NCBI RefSeq assembly: GCF_021018805.1
Contig: NC_086247.1
Coordinates: 120,949,094-121,013,093 of the forward strand
Source: Prinia subflava
Lineage: Eukaryota > Chordata > Aves > Passeriformes > Cisticolidae
Direction of reading: 5' to 3'
DNA: 64,000 nt
Shown in pieces: positions 10,901 through 21,627 of this stretch. The translations under genes were made by a program, and so were the position numbers. Position 1 is the stretch's first letter. Each line of letters begins with the position of its first letter. Below the pieces are notes generated by a model, which was not told the DNA's origin, did not search any database, and worked only from the letters and a program-made list of their open reading frames with translations.

Positions 10901-11480
10901 CCGGGCTGCGTCGCTTGAGTTTATAAGTTTTAGCACTTCTCCACGTCTGCCCGGGAAAAAAAAATTAAATAAAATCGGAAACTTAAGTCCACGGCCACTC
11001 GGGAGCTTCACTGTCCTTCCTGCCCCTAATTCTGTGTAGGGCGAATTTCCTTTTCTCGGCCAGGAGAAGTGGCGTTTGTTATTAAAGATAATTAGACAAA
11101 GCAAACCAGCTCCGGTTCTCTTTTCCCGGGCAGGGACGGGACGCAGGTGCTTCGCGGGTTGGCTCAGCGGCAGCTCCGGAGCGGCTCACGCTGGAGCCGC
11201 CGCTGCCGGAGCCGGTTTAGGGGGATGCTCGGGGTCGCCTCAGCCGGCGGCGAGTGCCGCGCCGGGGGCTGCGGGATCGGGGGCACCGCCTGGAGCACGG
11301 TCCCATGCCCAACAGGCAGACAGGCAGGCCCGGGTCGGGCCACCGCCGTCAGCTCCTGTGCGGTGCGGGGAGCGGGCTCCGGCCCGAGCTGTGCCCCAGC
11401 CCTCTGCCGTGGGGAGCCCGGAACGGCATCCCGGGTGCCCGGCTCCTGCCGAAGTGTTTGGGGTGTGATCCGGGTTGCAT
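10901..11480. other. GC-rich shoulder of the CpG island
   Basis: An AT-richer gap at 10920-11080 is followed by a GC-rich block at about 11130-11470. No recognisable coding sequence or clear splice donor was seen. It may contain the untranslated first exon of a transcript started at the neighbouring promoter, but this cannot be shown. Confidence 0.4.
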
Positions 11481-13542
11481 GCTCGCATCCCCGGGACTGC
11501 AAACATACACATACACACACTAGCACGGGGCTATTTTATACGTGTAGTTTTAAGTGTAAAAAAGGGAAGTTATCCTCTAAAGAACTTCCCCGAGCCGATG
11601 AGCTCACTGGAGCCGTTTCTGTCTGCTCCTTGTCCGGGACTGTCACCGCAAGCCCTGCTCCGGAGCCAGGGCTGCCCGCCGCGCTCCCGAGCAGCGTACA
11701 GCCGCCTTTCCTCCGCGTCCTGCCCCTCTTCTCATCCCGCTTTCGCGGGGTTTGCGTTCCTGTCTCCAGTGGAGCTTGCAGTCCCCTCGGTTTGGTTCAG
11801 CAGATGTGGCACTTTGGGGCCACTGCGTACAGTGTGTAATTTAAACAACTTTTAACGGGCCAAGAAACACCACGGCGTTCTTCTGCCCGGCTTGGCAATA
11901 ACGCGGTGTAGAAGGACGTGTCGTGCCTGGGTGAGCCCCTCGGAGCTGGGCTGTAACAGCTCACAAGTGCTCATGTACGTGGGAAAGTCCTTGAATTCAG
12001 AACTCAGCATTTAGGAATAATCCCATGAAAGAATTAGGTGTGATATTTGTATGGAGCAACAAAAGGATTTTTTCTTTTCTTTCTCTTGGGGAGGTGGGGG
12101 GGTGAGAGGAAAAGGTATTCTGCTTTTGTAACCTGAAAAAAAAATTAAAATCAGTGTGATGCTCCAGGATAGTTTATTCTGAAGTGACTCAACAGAGGAA
12201 AAACATTTCCCTTTTCCAAGAGAAGGTGAAAAGCCACCTTTTTTGACAAAGCACTTTTACGAATGTCCCTGTATTGTGTGGCTGGAAGAGAGTGAGACTG
12301 CATGTGTGCAGGAGAGGTTAGCAGGGGGATAAAGAGGCTGCAGGCATTGGGAAAGCAGTGATTCCTGAGAACCCATGTGGAGTTGTTCCCCCTCTCCCCC
12401 TCCTTGTTCCGCCCTTAAAACCCTAAACAGACATTCCAAGAAGGAGGAAACAATCTTGATTTGTTTTCATTCGAGGTTGTAAAGCAAGACCCAAACAGAG
12501 TAAGAAATATAAACCAACTGAAAGATCTCCCAGCTGTTTAGCTGCTGCTTCTAAACAAGCCTGATTTCTTTTTCTCCACTCCCAGATTTCCCTGGCTTGT
12601 GGTTTCTCTCTAAATAAGGAAGGTTCCTTAGGGAATAACTTGCTGTAATTCACTCCCTCAAGAAATGACTGCGTAGTTTGGTGAGAAGTGAAAGGGGCCT
12701 TGAGTTGGGGAGGGCTCAGGGAAATAGAGATGGTTGCACAGCCAAGGGGATATATCTGCTATGGTAACAAAGAGAAACAAATGCTACACTTCATTGCACA
12801 AGTCTGATTACCCACTGGGCTTGGAAAGAATCTCCTCTCCCATCTCCAAATAATCGGAAATAATTGACCCTGTGCAAAATCAGTCCCCCTCCTCTCTTTT
12901 CCCAGTGCACTGGTCATTCCCAGGAACAGCACTGGGAGTTAAGCATGCCCCGTGGTGAAATGGATGTGTTTGCTGATGAGCTCGTTATAGGGTCACTGCT
13001 GAACTGCGGCCCCCCCAGTCATTTTCTACCCTCTTCTTATTAATCCTCTGTCCCCAAGCTTCTCCCAGTCTTTCTTTAGTATCACACCACCTTTCTGGCC
13101 TGTTCTTGGACAAGCATTTCTTTCGGTTTTATTCAGGCCACTTTTCACCCTGAGGGTTTTGAATACAGAGCCTGTGGTTTTCTAGTCTGGTTTGCTTTCA
13201 TACAGAGTCAGAGAATCGTGACTTTAAAATGCTTTCATTGCATAGTTTGTTTGTTTCTACAGCACAGGCTGTCTGTGCTGGTGAAACCCTGAAAGCTTCC
13301 CCCGAACCCCTCTGCTTTCTGCTTTCCATGAAGTTAAGGCACGGCACAGGAATGCTGGCCGGAAAACAGCCAGACTTGTGCTGGGAGCAACGGAGCAGGA
13401 CAAAGTTCAACTGGGCATCTTTCCCACAGTGTCACGTCTGCAAGCTCGACAAGGGAAAGTGATTCCCTGGGGAAGTACGGGGGCTGAGGTGTAAAACTAA
13501 CAACAAAGCAACCATGCAATCGACAAAAAAACCCCAAAAAAC

Positions 13543-13543
<1 letters not shown>
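11481..13543. other. Non-coding stretch, nothing identified
   Basis: Composition returns to the genomic background. Only short open frames occur and I recognised no repeat family. Confidence 0.55.

Positions 13544-13573
<30 letters not shown>
13544..13573. repeat. Poly-A homopolymer (30 bases)
   Basis: An uninterrupted A run preceded by shorter A runs. No retroposed gene body was recognised to its left. Confidence 0.9.
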
Positions 13574-13576
<3 letters not shown>

Positions 13577-13845
13577 GTTCAACACATCCCCCCATTTTGG
13601 CTTGCAGTTACTGCTGTGACACAGATTATTTCCTTCACACAGATGTGTTTGTTTGGCTTGGGAGTCTCTGTGTGTGTGTCTATCTGCTATGAGGTGTTCC
13701 TTTTTTCTCTCATTAAGGGAGAATTATGCAGTGTCATTAAATGATATCCCCAAATCTTATGAATTGTGTTCCCAAAGCTGTGAGTGCAGGGGGGCGGTTT
13801 GAGGTCGAGGGTGAATTTCTAGTTAGGGGACACACGATGCTTTAT

Positions 13846-14036
13846 ATATATGTACATACACACACACACACATATATACACACACACATATATAGATTGT
13901 ACACATACATATATATACCTATGTATATACACACATATAAATACATGCGTGCACACGTCCATATATGTGCGTATGCACCTCTATATTCCTATATATGTAT
14001 GTGTATAGATGTGTACATGTTTATATGTACATTTTT
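13846..14036. repeat. Degenerate (CA)n/(TA)n dinucleotide region
   Basis: About 190 bp of alternating CA, TA, TG and GT steps with short CACACA runs near 13858-13888. It is alternating purine-pyrimidine sequence produced by an old, interrupted dinucleotide microsatellite. Confidence 0.85.
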
Positions 14037-17000
14037 ACGTAGATACACGGGAAAAACAGGAGCGGTCAGTGCGCACCGGTGTGCAGCCACCGGAGGGCAG
14101 CAGACACCGGGGAGCGGCCCCGTTTCCAGCAGTTTTCCTTCCCCCTGGACGGCTTTCCGCTGAGGCAATGGGTTTGTTTAATGCAGTGGGAAAGCCGGTG
14201 AAAATTTGGGTTAGTAGAAGCCGCGTTGCCGTAAAGAAAAACATGCAATGTTTTCCACACCCGTGCCCCGATACTTCTTGCCTTAGCAAGGGAACCAACC
14301 CCTGAAAAAAGAAAACCAAAACATTTCTGCAGCTTGAAAAATACCAAGAGAATTTTTTGAAGTTGTTACAGCTGGTTTGGGAGGATTTTCACGTTGCTTC
14401 CCTCATAGAAAACAGCAAGACAATGCTGGAAAAGCTGAGGACTGTCTTACTGTTGTCTAAATGCAATTGTGGAGTCTTATGAAATCCTGGGAAAACATGT
14501 GCATTTAATTCAGGAGAGAGCTTTTAACACAAAGCAGGCAATAGATACAGCTTGGAGCTGGATACACAGTGGAATGTCTTTTCTGTGGATTTGAATTTTA
14601 ATTTTCTAACCAGTCCACTTTGTCCAGCTTGATGCTTCTTCAAGTTGCCAGCATCGCTCATGTAATGGAATTTTGAGGCCCCAAATGGCTGCAAAAGGCA
14701 AATTTGCCCAGTTGCTTTCTGTTGGCACTTTCACCAGCAATCTGCTCATAAGCTGTGCTTGGGGACCACCACTAGGTGACTTATCCAACCGCAAGGGAGT
14801 GAGAAGCTCAAGTAGTCAGCTCTAGAATAAACAATTCTCACATTAAAAAAAAAAATCTGCATTGTTTTAACTGCGATTTGTGTGCCAGAGCAGGTAAAAG
14901 GGATCCAATTTTTGGTCAGTGATTTCACAGTGCTCTTGTGGAACTGTAGCTCACTAAACACAGAATAAATGGGCTGAAGTTTAAATTGTTTCTTCTCACA
15001 GTGTACAAAAAATTGTCAAACGTTTAGATTTTGTGCATGCTGTATAATGTTAAGTGGCATGCTGTAAAGGGAAGATGCATTCCAAAGGTTGCACTGCCAG
15101 GTCTGAGAGATCATGGAGCTCAGGGGACGCTGTGATTGTGTACTGAGTCCATAACATGTGGCCGGAGGTCCTGATCCCTCTGAGCCTGCCATAGCTGCCG
15201 GTGACATGGTAACCGCAGTTCCTGTCATGTCAGTGGTCAGGGGATAAAAGGCCATTGAGCGTGGGGAGCCTTGGGGCTGAATAGGAGCACTGCAGCAGTT
15301 TCAGAGCCAGAGTCTCTATACATGACACTCAGGACAGATTCTTTCTTCTCTTTTTCAAAACAAAGAAACAAATGAAACAGGAAACACTCAGCAAAGGAGC
15401 TCAGATGCTTTCTCATCCTCCTCCTCTGGGCATTGCTGAACTGGGATGCAGCAGGATTGTGAGAAGACTCACTGTGAGCTTGCAGAGAAGTGGCTGATAA
15501 GAGAGGTGATGTGATGTATGGGCTTCTGCTCCAGAGGTGCTCTGGCCTCACTCCAAGCCTGGCTGATAAGCAGTTTTGAATGTTTTGGCTATGGGCAATA
15601 AAGCAATCTTTCCAAAGGGTAACGTGTTTTAGTTTGCACGTTGCAAACCTCGTTGTTGACCAGCCAGAGAAAATGACTAGTCTGATATTTTGTGTGTGCT
15701 GTCATCTACATGCATAAAATATCATCCTGCAAAGCAGACATTCAGTGTTTCATTACCCAGAAAAATAAGCCAGACTCCCAGCAGAGGTGTGCCCAGTGTG
15801 CCCAAGTAGATGTGTGCATGACTCTATCCCGAAGGATTTTTTCCTGACATCCCAAATAATTACTTGTCCTTCAGAAAGCACCAAGATATGGCAGTTCCAG
15901 CAAAGATTCCTATTACAGGAAATACTAATGGGAATTGCAGACTCTAATTTAACTCCTGGTCAGGGTACTTGTGTCTTAGATATCTCTGGCCAGACTTGTA
16001 CTATGTGAATGGAGTCAAGGGAATGGTGCTGACTGAGCCCATTTGGGAAATCTATCCCAATGTGCTCCTTATCTGTTTGCCAACACAAAGCCTGTCGTGG
16101 AACCTAATGTGCAGTGTTTAGGTAGCTTCTGAATAAATTCTGGAAAAAAGTTTTCATCTATTTTTTTGATAATATGGTACTGTTGCTGTATTTTATTAAG
16201 TGGAAAATACATGCCAGAGGCAGAAGCTGATTTTTTGAATTTGGGAAGCCCCTCTCATTATGGCCAACTATGAGACTGTAAACAGAAATTCATTTAGTGT
16301 GAAGATTATAAGTTGCAGCTCTTGGAGGTATGTGAGAGTGAGTACTGTGGTCGATGCAAAAGCTTTGAATGACAGGAAGGGGGAGCAGAAGGGTAAGAAA
16401 CCCTGTGTTTGGGGTTTTTGGTTTGGAAAATAACTAAAACCATGCATTATGGGAGAAACTGAAAAGCTGTCTTTCTTATGAGCCAGAACTTCAGAAACAG
16501 TTCTCTCTGAGCCTGTCAGAACCATCCAAACAGACTTAGGCTTAAGATTTAAGTAGTTTGGGGAGACAGTAAATATGGAAACCATCTTGAAATTGCTGCT
16601 GGGAACAGCATACTGCAAATGATCAAGTTTAGCCCCATGTTCTGTACCTTTATGCAAAGAGAAACACTATGCTTTGCATTCCACAGGGTGTCCATAAAAA
16701 GGTATCTTTCTTTCATGTCTTTATTGCCTATTTACATCCCCCCGGTGATATCAGATGTCACAAGATATCCTCCTGCCCAGTTTCTTCCATGTGCCCACGA
16801 GCAAGCAATAACTAGGATTTGCTTATTGTTATGCTCATGTTTTATAAATTAAATAGCAACAGGAAGCTTCAGAGAAGAGCACCTTCAGATTTCTTTACGG
16901 TAGGTGTAAAGCATAGTCCAGGGACTGTTATTGTGACCAGGCCTAGAACACATCATGTCCATGGGTGAACTGGGGAGCTGAGCTTTCCTCTCTGGACCAG

Positions 17001-18941
17001 GAGTGGTGTGGAATGTGTCCCCATTGTACACCCACAGAGAGGAAGTTTGGGGTGCTGCAAATGATTGAGAAAATAACTTTTCCAACCTGGAATCCAGCTT
17101 CAGGGGTTCCTGAAAATGCATGGGGAGCCAGGACTGTACCTGTCTACATACAACCCCAGCCTTCTCCTAAGTATGTAATTTTGAAAGTTGTGGCATTTTT
17201 GTGCGTGTGTGCCCTTTTTTTTCTCCAGCTATTTGTCATTTTTGAGGGCTTCAAGGACATGAGTCCCCTGGAATGCCAGCTATGCTTCTTACAGGGGAAG
17301 CTGCAATAGCCTCCCTTGGGCACCTTGCCTATCACCAGTCACAGAACCCCAGGAAGGAGGAGGGATGGGGAAGGTGCTGGAGTAAAGAGCTGTGGAGAAG
17401 AAAGAGTGATTTACAAAAGAGGTGATTTGAAGATTTCTCTGCCTCAGGATGCTGCTGAGTGCAAATGTAATTGACTGATGATTATCAGATAAGAAATAAG
17501 TCAGTGGAATTCTGCACAGATATGGGCAACATTTTCCATGTAACTCAGAGGAACTCCATTTCACTGTAGAGCAGGATTTCTTTATTTCTTTTTCTTGTCT
17601 TCCTTCTTTTTCCTTCCATGGATCTGTGAAATTAGTTTTCTGCAAATTACCTGTCTTTATTATTGCTTCCAGAGCTGGTTCTTCTGGAAAAGGAGGTGGA
17701 AGGACTCATCGTGGTGTGCAGACTGCAGTAATGCCCCAAGGACTGTGGGCAACTCCCATCCTGTGATGAGAGTTTCTGTGACCCTCTGCTCCCCCAGAAA
17801 CTGCTGTCTCTGAAGTGGCAGTGCAGGAGCAGCAGACAGAGCCTGAAAGCATTATCAAAAAGTCTCTTTAACCCGTGACTCACCCCCTTCCCCTACCCGG
17901 CAGGTCTCTGCTTGAAGGATTTACTCTGCCCCTTAGTATTTTTTTATTCAGGCTGATCATCAAGTGCAGCAATCCCTAGAAGGGTGTTTTATTTCCTAAG
18001 CAGGCAATCTTCAGCATGGTCAGACTTCAACATCCCTGTGACATAAACTTTCAGACCTAATACAGTGATATATTCACAGCTTTAAGGGCAGAGCAGGCCT
18101 CCCAATGAGGGGGAGAGGTTAAAAAATAATAATAAAAAAAGGCTTTTCCTTTCACGTAAGCACCGGCTGATTTGTGGTTTGGACGCCCCCACTAGATACT
18201 GAACAGAGGGCATGGAAAAGGTTTGTTTGGCTTGAGCTCCTCTTGTAGCTTTTGGCAGGACCGTGGTCCCGGCTGGTCCCCCACTGGCCCTGCTGGCTTG
18301 CTCTCTCCAAGGTGTTGACAGAGATTTTCAGCTGCACCAGAGGCCGCAGATCTCATGTCAGGCTTTGAGATAGACTTCTTGATAAACACATCTGCCTGCA
18401 GCAGTTGGCAGTGCTCTTTCTGGAAAGGAAAACAAGAAATGGCTTTATGTAAACAGGCTCAGTGGTGTGCAGAGTGTAGCACAGCACGGTTTGGGGGCAT
18501 GGCTGAGCTTTGCCCCTCCAGCCACTGGGCCCTCAGTGATGGGGAAGTGGCCACTTGACAGGGCTTTGGTGGGGACTGTGGCTTGCCCAGCTGCAGCAGC
18601 AGCCCTGCTCTGCTGGCTGTCCTCTGCCAGGGTAGAGGAGCTGGCCAAGCCACAGTGGCTGCCTTGACTGAAAGCATGGTCACCCCACCATCACCATGGC
18701 TGCCCCAGCCTGTCGTCATTAAAATGATTTCTGTGGATAGGTGTCCATGCAACTTGGTCCTTAGCCACCATCACTGCCCAGGGGTGGCTGTTTATCCTGT
18801 CTGCTGAGATCACTGATGGCGCTCACAGCCCGTGGAAGTGGGCAAAGTCTTGATGAGGCAACATGGCAGAAGATAACTTTAGTCTCAGGGAAGTGCCCTC
18901 CCTGTTTCCCATTTCTGCTCTCCTTTGGTGTTGTCTGACAG
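14037..18941. other. Long non-coding stretch, nothing identified
   Basis: Typical intronic or intergenic sequence. No open frame in it resembles a known protein, and no convincing exon with both splice signals was found. Confidence 0.5.
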
Positions 18942-19219
18942 TAGAATCAAACAATCATTAAGGTTAGAAAAGACCTGTGAGATCATTGAGTTCAATCATT
19001 AACCCAACACTGTCAAGTCCATCACTACACCATGTCCCTTTTGAACATTTCCAGGGAAGGTGACTCCACCACTTTCCTAGGCAGCCTATCTCAATGTTTG
19101 ACCACCCTTCCAGTGAAGAAGTTTTTCCTAATATACTATCTAAACCCTTCCTGGCATGACTTGAGGTTTTTCCCTCTTGTCTTGCTGCTCATTAGCTGGG
19201 AGAAGAGACAGACCCCCAC
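18942..19219 (-). mobile_element. CR1 LINE 3'-end fragment
   Basis: On the plus strand the segment reads as the reverse complement of an avian CR1 tail: AATCATTAAGGTTAGAAAAG, then blocks such as TCCAGGGAAGGTGACTCCAC and CAGTGAAGAAGTTTTTCCTA, ending near GGGAGAAGAGACAGACCCCC. The element therefore lies on the minus strand with its 3' end at the left, truncated at 5' as most CR1 copies are. It has diverged by point changes and is an old insertion. Confidence 0.88.
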
Positions 19220-20850
19220 AAAGATCTGTGTTTGGAAGATAACTGGGAGAGGGATCATCTCTCGCTGAACATGAGTACTTTGCAGAAATACGAATAACAA
19301 ATCCCTGATCTCTTGTGCCACAAACAAAAGCTGCTAGTTTGGACTGTGGGAGAATGGGTCTCTTAAACAGAAGTAACAGGGTTTGGTTAGTATTATCCCT
19401 GACCCAACAGGGAATGGTAAATTCCCCTATGTGCCTTTCGAAAATGGGATCTCTTTTTTCAGGTGAACACAGACCCTAAATGGTGTTTTTAGCACCAGTT
19501 TTTGTACTGCTATAGCAGTACAGGAGCAATGGCTAAACTCCCTTGCTGTTTGCTAGGAGACCACCCAGTGGGTCTGTGGTTTGAAAACAAATGCATCTCC
19601 TCAGAGCTCATCACCTCTCCTGCCATCTCCCACCTGATCGCTATTGCAGACTGTAGGAATGAACCATTTACATCTCTCAGTCACTTCTCAAGGCTGTGGG
19701 AGATGACTGTAAGATGCTTTTGGTGCAGTAGAGTCTGGCATAAACCCAGTCTGTAAGTGCTTGATCTTTCCCACTGCAAATGCTTCAGTCAGAGGCTGAT
19801 GGCATTTCTGTTCAACAGACAGTACCGAGTCTGACAGTTGTTTGTCAGGAAAATACAGATTGCTTAAGCTATAGGCACTGGATAAGAATCTTGAAAAAAA
19901 TCAGTGAAAATAAAAATCTTGAACAGATGTTGAAAGTCCCCTCTTTCCATATTTTATCCCCCCTGAGGGGAGAAAGAGAGGGGAAAAAAACCCCTTTGCA
20001 CAAATGCAGTTTGGAGAAGGAAATGGCTTCCTGGTGGGGGCCTTTCTTTATGTCCTGGGACTCCTGAGGCTGTCTGCTGTTCCCTGGTTAGTTATCAGGA
20101 TAGACTGGGGCACAGCAACCAAATGCTGCAAATGCATTCTCCCCCAGGGCTCAGGGTGCTGAACAGAGGTGCTGGGGACTTTTCCCTTCCCAGCTGACTA
20201 CACGTGGCACACTTCACTTTGCAAGTGCACATTTGTAAGGTTTCCTCCGGGGCTCGTGATTTTCCTCTTTCCGAAGTGGCTGGGGAGCAATAAGCTTGAA
20301 GGGCAGGGTGTGTTCGGAATATACTGCTCCTTTTGTATATTCTTCCCTTTCTTAAATCAGGGCTTGATTTAAAATGCTGTGGCTTGAACAATTCAGTGCA
20401 AGGGAGAAAAATAACACAGTGGGGGGTAAGAACAGAGCGTGGTTTCATTCTCAGTCATACTAATCATCTGCCTTTACAACAGACTACAATATGTTCGAGG
20501 GAGTGATTTATCCCTTAGCAGTGCAAGGTGACTTTAATAGGAGGCTCCATCCTTCCATCCAGAAGCCCTCATCCCTCAAATGTCTTTTATTCCTGTCAAA
20601 TGTATTTTCTTCCTATAAATTCCCTTGCACAAACTATACTTTTGAAGCAATGGGATTGTGCATCGAGTGCCTTGTAAACCATTGATGGCTCTGGCCATAA
20701 TTTGGGATAGGAGTATGTGAGGATCAAGGCAATCTGGGTGCACTGGAATGTGAACATTATTCCTCCCTCCCCATCTATGCAATTAGCAAGGTCATTGTGC
20801 CTTGTAGTTTTTCTTCTATAAGTGGAAAAACATGTAAGCTCTACCTCCCC
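19220..20850. other. Non-coding stretch, nothing identified
   Basis: No gene or repeat family recognised. The small open frames carry no domain that I can identify. Confidence 0.5.
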
Positions 20851-20877
20851 TTTTTTTTTTTTTTTTTTTTTTTTTTT
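20851..20877. repeat. Poly-T homopolymer (27 bases)
   Basis: A simple T run about 320 bp upstream of the provirus and outside its target-site duplication. Confidence 0.9.
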
Positions 20878-21193
20878 AGAGAGCTGGTGTGGCTGTCATG
20901 TGTTGTTACCTGTTTGTCAAAGGAACAGCATCAGTGTCGTACAAACTCTGGATGCAAATAAGAGAAAGGATGCATGCCTGGGATTGGTAAATGGAGCCTC
21001 TGTGTTTTCTGTGACCTCTTCTTCCTCAGCTGATTGTGGATCATAACGATCGCTGCCATTTGGACAGGAATAATTAATGAGATAAGTGTAGGTTAGTGGC
21101 TTGTGAGCAGCCAAGGGCAAGGCTGCCTGTCCATTTCAGCTCAGCCTAAACCATGGGGGCACTTCCTTCCTGAGTCAATAGTGATCCTGTAAT

Positions 21194-21199
21194 GCTAAC
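21194..21199 (+). repeat. Target-site duplication, left copy (GCTAAC)
   Basis: GCTAAC directly precedes the first base of the 5' LTR, and the same six bases directly follow the 3' LTR at 25211-25216. Six-base duplications are usual for alpha- and betaretroviral (ERVK-type) integrases. Confidence 0.92.
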
Positions 21200-21528
21200 T
21201 GTTGCCATGAATTTTCCTGGTTTGCTAAGCGTTCATATTAAAGGAGAAACGTGCAGTTTCTCACGCTGGTGAATTGTAAACACAGGACCATGTTTTGTAA
21301 ATATTGGCAATGTTATGAATACTTTCTCCAAGACAAGGGGAGGTTGAATGACAGCCTCCTGGACCAATGTGACAGGAGAGGTGGCGATACCCTTCTCCAA
21401 TCCATGGTCACCTTGCCACAGGTATATAATGGAAAAATAAACTAAGGGCAGGTCTTCTGCCCTGCTGCTCTGATGCACCCAGATCTGTGTCCCCAGTCTG
21501 TGTTCCTGGTTGGGCCTCCACGGTGATA
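21200..21528 (+). repeat. 5' LTR (329 bp)
   Basis: Begins TGTTGCCATG and ends CACGGTGATA, so the termini are TG...TA instead of the usual TG...CA. The right boundary is set by the divergence from the 3' copy, by the two-base linker AC and by the primer binding site that follows. It contains a CCAAT box at 21364-21368, a TATA box at 21423-21429 and AATAAA at 21436-21441. Confidence 0.95.
21423..21429 (+). promoter_or_regulatory. LTR TATA box
   Basis: TATATAA within GGTATATAATGG. It is the expected core promoter for genomic RNA, with a CCAAT box about 55 bp upstream. The polyadenylation hexamer follows only 13 bp after the TATA start, so in this LTR the signal lies upstream of, or at, the expected cap site, which implies a short R region. 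Confidence 0.8.
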
Positions 21529-21530
21529 AC

Positions 21531-21544
21531 TGGCGCCCACGTGG
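21531..21544 (+). other. Primer binding site, tRNA-Lys-like
   Basis: TGGCGCCCACGTGG begins two bases after the LTR end. It matches the 3' end of a lysine tRNA as used by several betaretroviruses except that one A is missing after CCCA. Minus-strand DNA synthesis would start here. Confidence 0.8.
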
Positions 21545-21627
21545 TCAAGTTGCAAGCTAGTGAGGAAAGAAAAAAGAAGAAAGAAAAAAAATCTGCCTTC
21601 TACAGCTGCAAAAAGAAGAAACCCACG

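Noticed and set aside
10473..11039. Plus-strand frame of 188 codons downstream of the twin-octamer element
   Set aside because: Tempting as a first exon, but it runs without a clear splice donor and has no recognisable domain or favourable start context beyond composition.
9430..11104. Minus-strand frames of 307 and 440 codons
   Set aside because: They lie in the CpG island, overlap other long frames on both strands, and are low-complexity Arg/Pro/Ala/Gly with no domain. Stop codons are rare at this GC content.
21233..21478. Small ORFs in the LTR, repeated at 24915-25160
   Set aside because: They occur in both LTRs only because the LTRs are duplicates. They have no known counterpart, and most of the LTR is promoter and polyadenylation sequence.
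21487..21627. N-terminal extension of gag into the LTR
   Set aside because: The only initiator-like codon is GTG and lies in U5. No ATG occurs before 21628, so translation from there is unlikely.
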